DNA of 64,000 bases from positions 1 to 64,000 of the forward strand of contig CAVIAA010000003.1 of assembly GCA_963640685.1 (NCBI GenBank). The letters are read 5' to 3'. Source of the stretch: SFEL01 sp963640685. Lineage in GTDB: Bacteria > Bacillota > Clostridia > Christensenellales > CAG-138. The notes beneath the pieces are model-generated. The model was given only the letters and a program-made list of their open reading frames with translations, did not search any database and was not told where the DNA came from. The position numbers and the translations under genes are program-made. Shown here piece after piece: positions 34,330 to 43,827 of this stretch (the first letter of the stretch is position 1; each line of letters opens with the position of its first letter).

Positions 34330-35790
34330 TTACTGCTTTTCGGCGCTGCTCTGTGCATCGCGGAACATCTTTATCGCATCCGATATGCTGCTCTCTGGAG
34401 AGGAGCGGCCGTAGGCATTGACCTGCGCGGTGTTCCTCGCGTTGTGGCTGAGGCAGGCGGGGCCGCCGATGCAGCCGCCCTCACAGGCCATGCCCTCTAT
34501 AAAGTTCTCCTTGAGCAGCCCCTTCTGCTTCTTTAAGAGGGCGGTTTTGCACTCGGTAAGGCCGTTGCAGGAAACGGCCGACAGCTTGAACTGCTCCTCG
34601 TCTACTCCCTGCTCCTTTAGCGCCTCTGACACCGCCTCCGCAAGGCCGCCGCAGCGGGCGAATATCCTGCCGAAGAAGGAAGCGTTATCCAGCTTCGCCT
34701 GCTCCATCGTCGTAACGTCTATGCCCCTTGCGGAGAACATCGCCTGCATCTCCTCAAAGGTTATGGCATAGTCCACGTACTTCTTGGTCTTGGTATACTT
34801 TACCTCGCCCTTTTTCGCTATGCAGGGTCCGATGAACACGACATGGCAGCCCTCGTCCTTTTCCTGCAGCCAGCGGGCTATCTGCGCCATAGGCGACAGA
34901 TTGTGCGATATATTTTCCTTCAGCTCCGGGAATTCCTTCTTTATGTAATTGACAAACGCGGGGCAGCACGACGAGGTAAGGAAGTGCTTTTCCGCAAGCT
35001 CCTCCGCCTCCAGCCATGCGACCATATCCGCGCCCCATGCCGCCTCAACGACGTCATAGAAGCCCAGCGCCTTTATGCCCGCCATCACCTGCCCCGGCGT
35101 TACGTCGGGATACTGGCTCGCCATGGACGGGGCGACGACGGCGTATACATGGTAATTCTTGTTTTCGTTTGAGTTGCGTATTAGCGATATCACCTGAACA
35201 ATGCTGGATTTATCCGTTATCGCCCCAAACGGGCACTGATAAACGCAAGCGCCGCAGGATATGCACTTGTCCTTGTCTATTACCGCCTTCTCCGTCTCCT
35301 GGTCTATGTATATCGCCCCGACCTTGCAGGCGCGAACGCAGGGGCGAACGTGCTTAACTATCGCAGAATACGGGCACACGGACATGCACTTGCCGCACTC
35401 GACGCACTTGGTCTTGTCGATCTTCGCGTGGTGATCGACAATGCTTATTGCCTCCTTCGGGCAGTTATCCATGCAGCGGTGCGCAAGGCAGCCGCGGCAG
35501 GCGGCGGATACCTGTATGCCGTCGACCGGACACTCATCGCAGGCAACCGGCAAAACGCCAACCACGGCGCCGTCCTCCTCGCCGCCCAGCGCCATGGCTA
35601 CGCGCTGATTGATTATCGCCCTTTCCTTATATATGCAGCAGCGGAACTTCGGCTTTCCGTCCGGTATTATGATAGGTGCTATGTCCATTATCTTCTGCGG
35701 GGTCAGCTCATCGCGGTATGCGAGCTTTGCGACCTCCCTGAGCACGTTGTACTTCATCTTTTGAACATGCGTATCAAACAGCAGCGCCAT
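34330..35790 (-). CDS. Monomeric [FeFe] hydrogenase (group B-like)
   Basis: 486 residues from ATG 35790 (GAAGGAGA upstream). The N-terminal part carries cysteine-rich ferredoxin motifs (CVECGKCMSVCP and CISCGACVYQCP) plus an extra CRGCLAHRCMDNCP group. The H-cluster motifs are TSCCPAFV (L1), IGPCIAKKGE (L2) and EGMACEGGCIGG (L3). The TSCC and PCIAKK variants resemble group B enzymes. It would evolve or consume H2 with ferredoxin; a sensory role cannot be excluded. It is a single-gene unit with a consensus promoter. Confidence 0.9.
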   Translation of the reverse strand: MALLFDTHVQKMKYNVLREVAKLAYRDELTPQKIMDIAPIIIPDGKPKFRCCIYKERAIINQRVAMALGGEEDGAVVGVLPVACDECPVDGIQVSAACRGCLAHRCMDNCPKEAISIVDHHAKIDKTKCVECGKCMSVCPYSAIVKHVRPCVRACKVGAIYIDQETEKAVIDKDKCISCGACVYQCPFGAITDKSSIVQVISLIRNSNENKNYHVYAVVAPSMASQYPDVTPGQVMAGIKALGFYDVVEAAWGADMVAWLEAEELAEKHFLTSSCCPAFVNYIKKEFPELKENISHNLSPMAQIARWLQEKDEGCHVVFIGPCIAKKGEVKYTKTKKYVDYAITFEEMQAMFSARGIDVTTMEQAKLDNASFFGRIFARCGGLAEAVSEALKEQGVDEEQFKLSAVSCNGLTECKTALLKKQKGLLKENFIEGMACEGGCIGGPACLSHNARNTAQVNAYGRSSPESSISDAIKMFRDAQSSAEKQ

Positions 35791-35866
35791 ATAAATTCTC
35801 CTTCTAACGGCCATATGCCTTATTATTTTAAAGCCGGCGGGCTATGTCTATTTTTTGCCGTTCCAC

Positions 35867-35895
35867 ATTATACTTTCAACTTATGGCATTGTCAA
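35867..35895 (-). promoter_or_regulatory. Consensus promoter of the hydrogenase gene
   Basis: On the minus strand TTGACA (35895-35890) and TATAAT (35872-35867), 17-base spacer: a full sigma-A consensus, about 75 bases upstream of the start codon. Confidence 0.85.
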
Positions 35896-36075
35896 TATAA
35901 CCGCCGTTCAGCATAATTACTTCTTATATAATTAAAATTTTATCGCAGTTTGATTTATAATTTAAGCCCATCGCGGCACAAAACAGCTTTTGCAATATAC
36001 ACCAGCTATATTGCTATATAAAATGCAAAACTCTCCGTGTATAATCTCAGTATCAACTATCACGGAGGTAACACG

Positions 36076-37725
36076 ATGAAAAAGACCGCAGCCGTTATCA
36101 TGGCTCTTGTTATGCTGGTATGCTGCGCGGCATGCGCCCCTGCACAGCCCGCCGAACAAACCGAAAGCGCAGCCGCTGCCGAGAGCACCGCGCCCGCAGC
36201 GACAGCTGCCGAGGATGGGCTTCTCCGCGTCGCCGCGCTGTACGATATATCCACTATGGACGTGGCGCAGACCACCGACAACTATATGGTGCCCATGAAC
36301 GTATTCGACAGGCTGTTTGAGTCCGTCGTACAGTCGGACGGCAGCACAGGCGTAGTTCCCAGCCTTGCGGATGGCTATGAGGTATCCGATGACGGCCTGA
36401 CCTACACCTTTACCCTCAAGGACGGCGTAGTCTTTTCCAACGGCAGCGCGCTTACGGCGGAGGATGTACAGTATACCTTTGAGCGGCTGCTGACATCGGG
36501 CGGCGTAAACGACGATATACCCCTTGAGGTCGCCGGCGCCGAGGCGCTAAAGAACGGCGAGGCGGATACCCTTTCCGGCTTCAGCGTGATAGACGACCTG
36601 CACTTCTCAATAACCCTTGAAAAGGCAAACGCCGGCTTTGTTGCCGAGCTCACCGGCCCCGCGATATCCGTCGTGGATAAGGAGACCATGCAGCAGGTTC
36701 AGAACTTCGGCCTCTCCTGCGAGGATACTATCGGCACAGGCCCCTATAAGGTCACCGAATGGGTAGTAAACGACCACTACACCCTTGAGTACAACGACAA
36801 ATACTGGGGCGACGAGCCCTCCGTCAAGAAGATGATCGTATCCATAATACCGGATGCGAGCACCCAGAACCTGATGTATCAGAACGGCGAGCTGGATATA
36901 ATCGACCTTGAATCGCTGGATTCCAGCATAGTTGAGGCGACCTACAAGACGCAGTATGCGGATAAGCTCATCTCCTGCTCCCGCGTTGGGCTGACTTACC
37001 TTGCGCTCAACGCAAACAACAAGTATCTCTCTGATGTAAACGTCCGCAAGGCGATACAGCAGGCGATAGACGTTGAATCCATAGTGAGTTCCATCTATGC
37101 CGGCGATGCAATAATCGAAAACGGCATAATACCCGAGGGGATATGGGGCTTTGACAAGGAGCTTCAGCGCCCCGCCTACGACCCGGATGCCGCAAAGGAA
37201 ATGCTGACCGCCGCAGGCTACGCCGAGGGTGAAATAACCTTTGAGCTTGCAATGGATTCCTCCGCCTCGAGCAACGTTCAGCTCGTATATCAGGTGATAC
37301 AGCAGAACCTTAGCGCAGTCGGCATCTCCGCCGAGATAAAGTCCTATGACGAATCTTCCTGGCTGGATCTTCGCAAATCCGGCGAAATGGATTCCTTCGT
37401 TGCCAACTGGACGATGGACTACAACGACCCCGCAAACATAATGTACACCTTCTTCGGCAGCGCGGATAAGACGCTCATACGCAGCCTGAACTACGCGGAT
37501 ACCGACGTGATGGCGCGGGTAGCGGCGGCCTCCGGAATAACCGACGACGAGGCGCGCATGAAGGAATACCGCGAGCTTGAGCGCAAGATAGTCATAGATG
37601 ACGCGGCCTGGGTGCCCCTGCTCGGCAATATGCACCTCTTCGCGATAGGCGAGCGCGTGGCCTCCTTCACCCCGTACTGGGCGGGTTACAGCAACTTCTA
37701 CGCAAAGGACGTCGTGCTCAAATAA
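36076..37725 (+). CDS. Peptide/nickel-type ABC transporter substrate-binding lipoprotein
   Basis: 549 residues from ATG 36076 with CGGAGGT ahead. It has a lipoprotein signal (VCCAAC, lipid Cys20), an Ala/Thr/Glu-rich linker to about residue 45, then a family 5 solute-binding domain (SLADGYEVSDDGLTYTFTLKDG near 95). It delivers peptides, nickel or similar solutes to the permease genes that follow. The specific ligand is not deducible. A TATAAT box is at 36040-36045 but its -35 box is poor. Confidence 0.9.
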   Translation: MKKTAAVIMALVMLVCCAACAPAQPAEQTESAAAAESTAPAATAAEDGLLRVAALYDISTMDVAQTTDNYMVPMNVFDRLFESVVQSDGSTGVVPSLADGYEVSDDGLTYTFTLKDGVVFSNGSALTAEDVQYTFERLLTSGGVNDDIPLEVAGAEALKNGEADTLSGFSVIDDLHFSITLEKANAGFVAELTGPAISVVDKETMQQVQNFGLSCEDTIGTGPYKVTEWVVNDHYTLEYNDKYWGDEPSVKKMIVSIIPDASTQNLMYQNGELDIIDLESLDSSIVEATYKTQYADKLISCSRVGLTYLALNANNKYLSDVNVRKAIQQAIDVESIVSSIYAGDAIIENGIIPEGIWGFDKELQRPAYDPDAAKEMLTAAGYAEGEITFELAMDSSASSNVQLVYQVIQQNLSAVGISAEIKSYDESSWLDLRKSGEMDSFVANWTMDYNDPANIMYTFFGSADKTLIRSLNYADTDVMARVAAASGITDDEARMKEYRELERKIVIDDAAWVPLLGNMHLFAIGERVASFTPYWAGYSNFYAKDVVLK

Positions 37726-37758
37726 GCTGCTTTTTAACTCAAAATCATGTATAATAGA

Positions 37759-37791
37759 GGAGGACGCCCCCGAAATGCCCGGGCGCCCTCC
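37759..37791 (+). other. Hairpin between substrate-binding and permease genes
   Basis: GGAGG-CGCCC pairs with GGGCG-CCTCC with one bulged mismatch. No strong T-run follows. It lies between the highly expressed binding-protein gene and the permease gene, where such stems often lower or stabilise distal expression. Confidence 0.55.
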
Positions 37792-37819
37792 GATATTTTA
37801 TTGTTATTTGGAAAGACGT

Positions 37820-38743
37820 ATGGCAAGAAACATCCTTAACAGAGTTATACAAACGCTTGTAGTGCTGCTCGGCGTCGCGCTGCTCATATTCATAATGCTG
37901 CGCATTATCCCCGGCAACGCCATAACCACCATGATGGGCGAGCACGCAAACGCAGAGACCATCGACCGCATGACGCGGGAGCTTGGGCTGGATCAGCCGG
38001 TCGCGGTGCAGTTCTGGCGGTATATTTCCGGCGCCCTGCTGGGGGACTTCGGCACGAGCTATTCGCTCAACCGCAGCGTTGCGGAGCTCATATCGCTGGC
38101 GTTCCCGAATACGCTTCGCCTCGCCGTTGCCGCGGCGCTCGTCGCCTGGGCAATAGGAATACTCTGCGGGATAATCGCCGCAGTAAAGAAGAACAGCGCG
38201 CTGGATCGGCTGTTTATGGGCTTTTCCCTCTTCGGCGTGTCCATGCCGGTATTTATGGTGGCAATGGTGCTGCAGTATTTTCTGGCGTATAAGCTGAAGC
38301 TGTTCCCGATATCCGGCACGGACAGCTGGGTGGGCTACATTCTGCCGGCTATCGCCCTCGGCTGGAACAGCGCAGGCAGCATCTCCCGCCTGACCCGCTC
38401 AACGCTTATAGAGGTGATGCAGGAGGATTACATAGACACCGCCCGCGCAAAGGGCCGGCGTCAGCTCGGCGTGATAACCGCGCACGCGCTAAAAAACGCC
38501 GTTCTGCCGGTAATCACCATGATGGCGGTTCAGCTTTCCTCGCTGCTTTCCGGCGCGATAATATCCGAAACGGTGTTCTCGATAAACGGCATCGGCCGCC
38601 TTGCGGTTCAGGCCATTGAGGGGCGCGATATACCGCTGCTTCAGGGAACGGTGCTGTTTTCCACCCTTCTCGTCATACTCGGCAACCTCGCCGCGGACTG
38701 CATGTACGCGGTGCTGGATCCCCGAATAAGAAAGGAGGCATAG
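37820..38743 (+). CDS. ABC transporter permease, DppB type
   Basis: 307 residues from ATG 37820 (GGAAAG upstream), six membrane segments. The N-terminal TLVVLLGVALLIFIMLRIIPGN and the cytoplasmic EAA loop (DYIDTARAKGRRQ, near residue 205) are typical of the DppB/OppB permeases. It pairs with the next gene, whose start is two bases after this stop. Confidence 0.92.
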   Translation: MARNILNRVIQTLVVLLGVALLIFIMLRIIPGNAITTMMGEHANAETIDRMTRELGLDQPVAVQFWRYISGALLGDFGTSYSLNRSVAELISLAFPNTLRLAVAAALVAWAIGILCGIIAAVKKNSALDRLFMGFSLFGVSMPVFMVAMVLQYFLAYKLKLFPISGTDSWVGYILPAIALGWNSAGSISRLTRSTLIEVMQEDYIDTARAKGRRQLGVITAHALKNAVLPVITMMAVQLSSLLSGAIISETVFSINGIGRLAVQAIEGRDIPLLQGTVLFSTLLVILGNLAADCMYAVLDPRIRKEA

Positions 38744-38744
38744 C

Positions 38745-39641
38745 ATGAAAAGGGCTGAAATAACCGATGCCTCCCTCAAAAGCCAGATAGGCGAGGCGGA
38801 TACCCTTTCAACGCAGCTGAGGCGGCTCTGCCGCGAAAACAAGCTCGCGCTCTGCTCCGCGATACTGATACTGCTGTTTATACTCGCGGCGGTATTCGCC
38901 CCGCTGCTCACGCCGTACGGCTTTGACGAGATGGATATACTCAACAGGCTCTCCCCGCCCTCTGCCGAGCACCCGCTTGGCACCGACGAGGGCGGCAGGG
39001 ACGTGCTCACCCGAATGCTCTACGGCTCTCGTATATCGCTGCTGGTCGGCATAGTGCCTACGGTGATATCGATGCTCTTCGGCGCGGCGCTCGGCATAAT
39101 CGCGGGCTACGCCGGCGGCAGGACGGACGCCGTTATCATGCGCATTGCGGATATAATGCTGGCGTTCCCATCCATGCTGCTCGCAATGGTCATAATGTAT
39201 ACGCTTGGCGACGGCATAATAAACATATTCCTCGCCCTTGCGCTGGTAAACTGGGCAAGCGTTGCGCGCATCGTCCGTTCCGAAACGCTGAAGCTCAAGG
39301 AGAGCGAATACGTTGAGGCGGCAAGGTCGATAGGCGTGGGCAGGCTTACCATAATGCTGCGGCATATACTGCCGAACTGCCTCCCGTCGCTCATCGTCCT
39401 CTTTACGCTGAACATCCCCTCGGCGATACTTTCCGAAAGCTCGCTGAGCTTCCTTGGCATTGGCGTTCAGGCGCCAAGAGCCTCCTGGGGGCTTATGGTG
39501 AACACAGGACGGCAGTTTTTATACAGCCAGCCCTGGCTCAGCCTTTCGCCGAGCATAGCCATAATGCTGCTCGTGCTGGCCTTCAACTTTTTGGGCGACG
39601 GCCTCCGTGACGTTCTCGACCCGCACCTGAAGAACCGATAA
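38745..39641 (+). CDS. ABC transporter permease, DppC type
   Basis: 298 residues, six membrane segments, with an N-terminal extension and the DppC hallmarks HPLGTDEGGRDVLTRMLYG and the EAA loop YVEAARSIGVG. Second membrane subunit of the importer. Confidence 0.93.
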   Translation: MKRAEITDASLKSQIGEADTLSTQLRRLCRENKLALCSAILILLFILAAVFAPLLTPYGFDEMDILNRLSPPSAEHPLGTDEGGRDVLTRMLYGSRISLLVGIVPTVISMLFGAALGIIAGYAGGRTDAVIMRIADIMLAFPSMLLAMVIMYTLGDGIINIFLALALVNWASVARIVRSETLKLKESEYVEAARSIGVGRLTIMLRHILPNCLPSLIVLFTLNIPSAILSESSLSFLGIGVQAPRASWGLMVNTGRQFLYSQPWLSLSPSIAIMLLVLAFNFLGDGLRDVLDPHLKNR

Positions 39642-39653
39642 AAGGAGCGCAGA

Positions 39654-40640
39654 ATGGAAAAAAACACACTTGAAATACAGCACCTCTGCACCAGCTTCTT
39701 TACGCAGGGCGGCGAGGTAAAGGCGGTAAACGACGTTTCGATGACCATACCAAAGCGGAGCATCACCGGCATAGTCGGCGAATCCGGCTGCGGAAAGAGC
39801 ATGACCGCCCGCTCCGTAATGCGGCTCTTAAAGTACCCGGGCAGGATAGTTTCCGGCAGAGTGCTGCTTGCGGATAAGGAGCTCACCGCCCTATCCGAGC
39901 ACGACATGGCAAACGTCCGCGGTGAGGAGCTCTCCATGATATTTCAGGAGCCCATGACCAGCCTGAACCCCGTTATAAAGGTCGGCAAGCAGGTTCGCGA
40001 GGTGGTGCTGCTGCACCGCAGGGTAACAAAAAAAGAAGCGCGGGACGAGGTTCTCCGCATATTCGCAAAGGTCGGCATATCCGAGCCGGAGCGAAGATAT
40101 GAATGCTACCCGCACGAGCTTTCCGGCGGCCTTCGCCAGCGGGTAATGATTGCGATGGCCATGATATGCCGCCCGAAGCTGATAATTGCAGACGAGCCGA
40201 CCACAGCACTTGATGTGACCGTTGAGGCGCAGATACTGCAGCTCATGAGGAGCCTTCGCGATGAGATAGGCACCAGCATAATGCTGATATCCCACAACCT
40301 CGGCGTTATAGCGCAGGTTTGCGACTATGTATACGTCATGTACGCCGGGCGAATAGTTGAGCAGGCAAGCACCCTTGAGCTGTTCGATAACCCGATACAC
40401 CCGTATACGCGCGGGCTCATGGCCTCAGTCGCCTCGCTTGAAAAAAAGAGCGGCATGCTGGAAACCATACCCGGCGTTGTGCCAAACCTGCTGTACCTGC
40501 CGGAGGGCTGCTCCTTTGGCCCGAGGTGCCTTAGCTGCGCGGATAAATGCCAGAGGGTCATGCCGGAGCTCGTTGAGGTATCCCCCGGGCATTTTGCCCG
40601 CTGTGCCCTTGCAAAGCCGGCCGCGGAGGAAAAACTATGA
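39654..40640 (+). CDS. ABC transporter ATP-binding protein, DppD type
   Basis: 328 residues with Walker A GESGCGKS near 43, signature LSGGLRQR near 160 and Walker B LIIADEPTTALD near 180. The C-terminal oligopeptide/dipeptide domain has the cysteine motif CSFGPRCLSCADKC, which in this family can bind an iron-sulfur cluster. The stop overlaps the start of the partner ATPase (ATGA). Confidence 0.94.
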   Translation: MEKNTLEIQHLCTSFFTQGGEVKAVNDVSMTIPKRSITGIVGESGCGKSMTARSVMRLLKYPGRIVSGRVLLADKELTALSEHDMANVRGEELSMIFQEPMTSLNPVIKVGKQVREVVLLHRRVTKKEARDEVLRIFAKVGISEPERRYECYPHELSGGLRQRVMIAMAMICRPKLIIADEPTTALDVTVEAQILQLMRSLRDEIGTSIMLISHNLGVIAQVCDYVYVMYAGRIVEQASTLELFDNPIHPYTRGLMASVASLEKKSGMLETIPGVVPNLLYLPEGCSFGPRCLSCADKCQRVMPELVEVSPGHFARCALAKPAAEEKL

Positions 40641-41599
40641 AGGATATTCTGCTTCAGGCAAGGGAGCTCACAAAGGAGTTCCCGCTAAAGAATAAAAAGG
40701 CCGTCAATGCCGTTTCCGGCGTGTCGCTGGATATTTACCGCGGGGAGACGCTTGCGCTGGTCGGCGAATCCGGCTGCGGAAAGAGCACACTGGGCAGGGC
40801 GCTCATACAGCTCATACGCCCAACGTCGGGTCAGGTGCTCTTTGAGGGCAGCGACATCACCGCAATGGGCGAAAGGGAGTTCCGCAGCTATCGGCGGCAG
40901 ATGCAGCTTATATTTCAGGATCCCTATGCCTCGCTCAACCCGCGCATGACTGTGCGCAGTATAATCGCGGAGCCGCTGCGCACCTATAACCTCTGTGCAA
41001 GCGAGGATGAATATACCGAAAGGGTGCTCGGACTCATGTCCGCCGTGGGCATCCCCGCCGAGTTCCTTTACAGGTATCCGCATCAGTTTTCCGGCGGGCA
41101 GCGCCAGCGTATAGGCATTGCGCGGTCGATAGCGCTCAACCCCGCCCTTATAGTGTGCGACGAGCCGGTGTCCGCCCTCGACGTATCCGTTCAAAACCAG
41201 ATATTAAACCTGCTGAGGCAGCTTCAGCAGGATATGTCGCTGACGTATCTTTTTATCAGCCACGACCTTTCCGTCGTCCGGTTCATATCCGACAGGGTAG
41301 CCGTGATGTTCCTCGGGCGGCTGTGCGAAATAGGCTCTACCGAGGAGGTATATTCCGCCCCGCTGCACCCCTACACCCGTTTTCTGCTGGATTCCATACC
41401 CAAGGCGAACCCGCGCGCAGGGTACGAGGCGGCGCGGCTGCTCTTTGGCGAGCTGCCCAGCCCGATAGACCCACCCTCCGGCTGTCGCTTCCACACCCGC
41501 TGCCCGTATGCGACAGAGCGCTGCAAGTGCGAGGTGCCGGAGCTCAGGCAGCTATGCGGCCGCGATGTCGCCTGTCACAGGGCGGAGGAGCTCAGCTGA
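40637..41599 (+). CDS. ABC transporter ATP-binding protein, DppF type
   Basis: 320 residues with Walker A GESGCGKS near 42, FSGGQRQRIGIARS near 155 and Walker B LIVCDEPVSALD near 175. The C-terminal region has CRFHTRCPYATERCKCEVP, the cysteine motif of this family. It forms the ATPase dimer with the preceding subunit. Confidence 0.94.
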   Translation: MKDILLQARELTKEFPLKNKKAVNAVSGVSLDIYRGETLALVGESGCGKSTLGRALIQLIRPTSGQVLFEGSDITAMGEREFRSYRRQMQLIFQDPYASLNPRMTVRSIIAEPLRTYNLCASEDEYTERVLGLMSAVGIPAEFLYRYPHQFSGGQRQRIGIARSIALNPALIVCDEPVSALDVSVQNQILNLLRQLQQDMSLTYLFISHDLSVVRFISDRVAVMFLGRLCEIGSTEEVYSAPLHPYTRFLLDSIPKANPRAGYEAARLLFGELPSPIDPPSGCRFHTRCPYATERCKCEVPELRQLCGRDVACHRAEELS

Positions 41600-41611
41600 A
41601 CAGGCAAGCTT

Positions 41612-41646
41612 AAAGGACGCAGCATCAGCTGCGCCCTTTTATATTT
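41612..41646 (+). terminator. Terminator of the dipeptide-type ABC operon
   Basis: AAAGG-CGCAGC pairs with GCTGCG-CCTTT around ATCA, followed by a T-rich run. Confidence 0.75.
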
Positions 41647-42279
41647 TTATTCTCTTTCTTTGCCTTGCTGCTTTTCCCGCTCTGCTTTGCTGAAGGCACA
41701 GCCGCAGTAATCCTGCCGGTACAGGCCATATTCCCGGCTAAGCTCAAGGCTGCGCTTGTAGCCGTCCCGCTTGCGGAACTCGCTGGTTAAAAACCTTACG
41801 CCGTATTTTTCCGCCAGCTCTGCGCCTATCCCGTTTATGCGAACGGGATCCTTCTGCGGGCTTATGGAAAGCGTCGTCGTGAACCATGGGAAGCGGTTTT
41901 CTGCGGCGTATTCTGCCGTTTTCTCCAGCCGCAGCCGGTAGCACTCGGTGCAGCGCCTTCCCCTTTCCGGCTCGCTTTCCAGCCCCCTTGCCGCCGCATA
42001 GAACTCGCTCGGGTCGTATTCCTGCTCAATCACCCTTATATCGCCGTAGCCCGCGGCAGGGAGGAAGCGCTCAAGCTCCTTTTCCCGCCTTCTGTATTCC
42101 TCCTCCGGCGCGATGTTCGGGTTATAGTAAAGCACGGTCACCTCAAAGTGCTTACTCAGCAGCTCCAGCACCGCGCTCGAGCAGGGGGCGCAGCAGGCAT
42201 GCAGCAGCAGCGCAGGCCTCTCGCCACCCAATGAGGCTATGAGCCTGTCCATCTCTTTAGCGTAGCCGCCGTTTGCCAT
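41647..42279 (-). CDS. queH: Epoxyqueuosine reductase QueH
   Basis: 210 residues. The cysteine groups of QueH (DUF208) are all present: LLLHACCAPCSS near residue 26, RRCTECYRLRL near 108 and YRQDYCGCAFS near 190. QueH reduces epoxyqueuosine to queuosine in tRNA with an iron-sulfur cluster and is not related to the B12-dependent QueG. It starts at ATG 42279 with GGAGGG. It is a single gene, convergent with the ABC operon. Confidence 0.93.
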   Translation of the reverse strand: MANGGYAKEMDRLIASLGGERPALLLHACCAPCSSAVLELLSKHFEVTVLYYNPNIAPEEEYRRREKELERFLPAAGYGDIRVIEQEYDPSEFYAAARGLESEPERGRRCTECYRLRLEKTAEYAAENRFPWFTTTLSISPQKDPVRINGIGAELAEKYGVRFLTSEFRKRDGYKRSLELSREYGLYRQDYCGCAFSKAEREKQQGKERE

Positions 42280-42340
42280 ATGCCGTCCCTCCGTTTTGCA
42301 GTGTATAGCCGCCGTTAAAATGCCGCGGCGCAGGCCTGTG

Positions 42341-42373
42341 TGTCATTGACATAATGACAGAAACTGATATAAT
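42341..42373 (+). promoter_or_regulatory. Promoter with embedded inverted repeat, CNNM/CorC-type gene
   Basis: TTGACA (42346-42351) and TATAAT (42368-42373), 16-base spacer. A perfect inverted repeat TGTCATT-GACAT-AATGACA (42341-42359) covers the -35 box and would let a repressor block polymerase. Confidence 0.7.
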
Positions 42374-42408
42374 CGTCAATACTATGTTTTACAAGGAGAA
42401 TTTTACCA

Positions 42409-43767
42409 ATGAGTTCTGATGCGGAAGCTTCCATAGGGCTATTGCTGCTGTTCCAGCTTGTGCTGATTTTTCTTAATGCGGTATTCGCAAGCGCCGAGAT
42501 AGCGGTGCTTTCGATCAGTGAAGCAAAGCTCGAGCACATGGCGGAGCAGGGCAGCGCAAAGGCAAAGCGGCTGTACCGGCTGGCAAAGGAGCCGGCGCGC
42601 TTTCTCGCCACGATACAGGTAGCAATAACCCTTTCCGGCTTCCTCGGCAGCGCATTCGCGGCGGATAATTTCTCCGAACCGCTGGTTAAGTGGCTGATGT
42701 CCCTCGGCGTAACTATTCCAAGGCATGCTCTGCGCAACGCAGCCGTTGTGATGATAACCCTCGTTCTTTCCTACATCACGCTGATATTCGGTGAACTTGT
42801 TCCAAAGCGCATAGCCATGAAAAAATCGGAACAGATTGCTCTCGGCGTTTCGGGTCTGATAAGCTTCATATCCGTTGCGTTCAAGCCGGTGGTTTGGCTC
42901 CTTTCAGTTTCTACAAACTTCGTTCTCAGGCTCATGGGCATAGACCCCGACCAGCCGGAGGGCGACATCAGTGAGGAAGAAATACGCATGATGGTGGATG
43001 CCGGCAGCGAAAAGGGCGCCATCGACCATCAGGAAAAGGAGTTTATACAGAACGTATTTGAGTTTAACGACATAATAGCCGGCGAGATAGCCACCCACCG
43101 AACCGATGTAACGCTTCTTATGGCTAATGACCCTATCGAAGCATGGGATCGCATAATACACGAAAGCCGCCATACCCGCTATCCCGTATGCGACGGCTCT
43201 GCGGATAACATTACCGGTATACTTAACGCCAAGGATTATTTCAGAATAGCTGTAAAAACAAAGGAAAAGGTCGTGAGCGAAGCGGTGCATGCCCCATATT
43301 TCGTTCCGGAAACCATAAAGGCGGATGTACTTTTCCGAGATATGAAAAGCACACATAATTCCCTTGCCGTAGTGCTGGATGAATACGGCGGAATGGTGGG
43401 CATAGTCACTATCAACGATCTCATAGAGGAGCTGGTAGGCGAGCTTAACGACGAGCCGTCCCGTCCGGAGAATCAGGAGCCCAAAATCGAGCACGCGGGA
43501 AGGAACAGCTGGCGCATAAGCGGAAATGTGGAGCTTTGCGACCTTGAAGAAGCGACTGGCTTTACCCTCTCATCGGACGATTATGACACGCTTACCGGCC
43601 TCGTCTTCGACAAGCTGGGCATGATACCCGCCGACGGCCCGCAGGACATAACGCTTGAGCTTGACCGGCTGCTGATACATATAGATCGCATAGACGCACA
43701 TCAGATAGCATCCGCCTCCGTAGCGCTCAAGCCGGAGGAAAGCGCCGCAGAGGAGGCGCACGCCTAA
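42409..43767 (+). CDS. CNNM/CorC-type membrane protein (DUF21-CBS)
   Basis: 452 residues from ATG 42409 (AAGGAG upstream). A DUF21 membrane domain (about 8-195, four segments, with ASAEIAVLS and FGELVPKRIA) is followed by a CBS pair (about 215-335, with DEYGGMVGIVTINDLIEELVG) and a CorC/HlyC domain (about 355-435). Often called hemolysin-like, but the family is tied to magnesium or other divalent cation transport. Single gene. Confidence 0.92.
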   Translation: MSSDAEASIGLLLLFQLVLIFLNAVFASAEIAVLSISEAKLEHMAEQGSAKAKRLYRLAKEPARFLATIQVAITLSGFLGSAFAADNFSEPLVKWLMSLGVTIPRHALRNAAVVMITLVLSYITLIFGELVPKRIAMKKSEQIALGVSGLISFISVAFKPVVWLLSVSTNFVLRLMGIDPDQPEGDISEEEIRMMVDAGSEKGAIDHQEKEFIQNVFEFNDIIAGEIATHRTDVTLLMANDPIEAWDRIIHESRHTRYPVCDGSADNITGILNAKDYFRIAVKTKEKVVSEAVHAPYFVPETIKADVLFRDMKSTHNSLAVVLDEYGGMVGIVTINDLIEELVGELNDEPSRPENQEPKIEHAGRNSWRISGNVELCDLEEATGFTLSSDDYDTLTGLVFDKLGMIPADGPQDITLELDRLLIHIDRIDAHQIASASVALKPEESAAEEAHA

Positions 43768-43779
43768 CCTATATCAAAC

Positions 43780-43815
43780 AGGGTCGCCGCCGTAAAAACG
43801 GAGGCGACCCTTTGC
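43780..43815. terminator. Bidirectional terminator between convergent genes
   Basis: AGGGTCGCC pairs perfectly with GGCGACCCT (nine base pairs). Tails on both sides are only moderately T-rich. Confidence 0.65.
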
Positions 43816-43827
43816 TTATCCGCATGT

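Noticed and set aside
36607..37635. 342-residue minus-strand frame opposite the substrate-binding protein
   Set aside because: Shadow frame caused by codon bias of the real gene.
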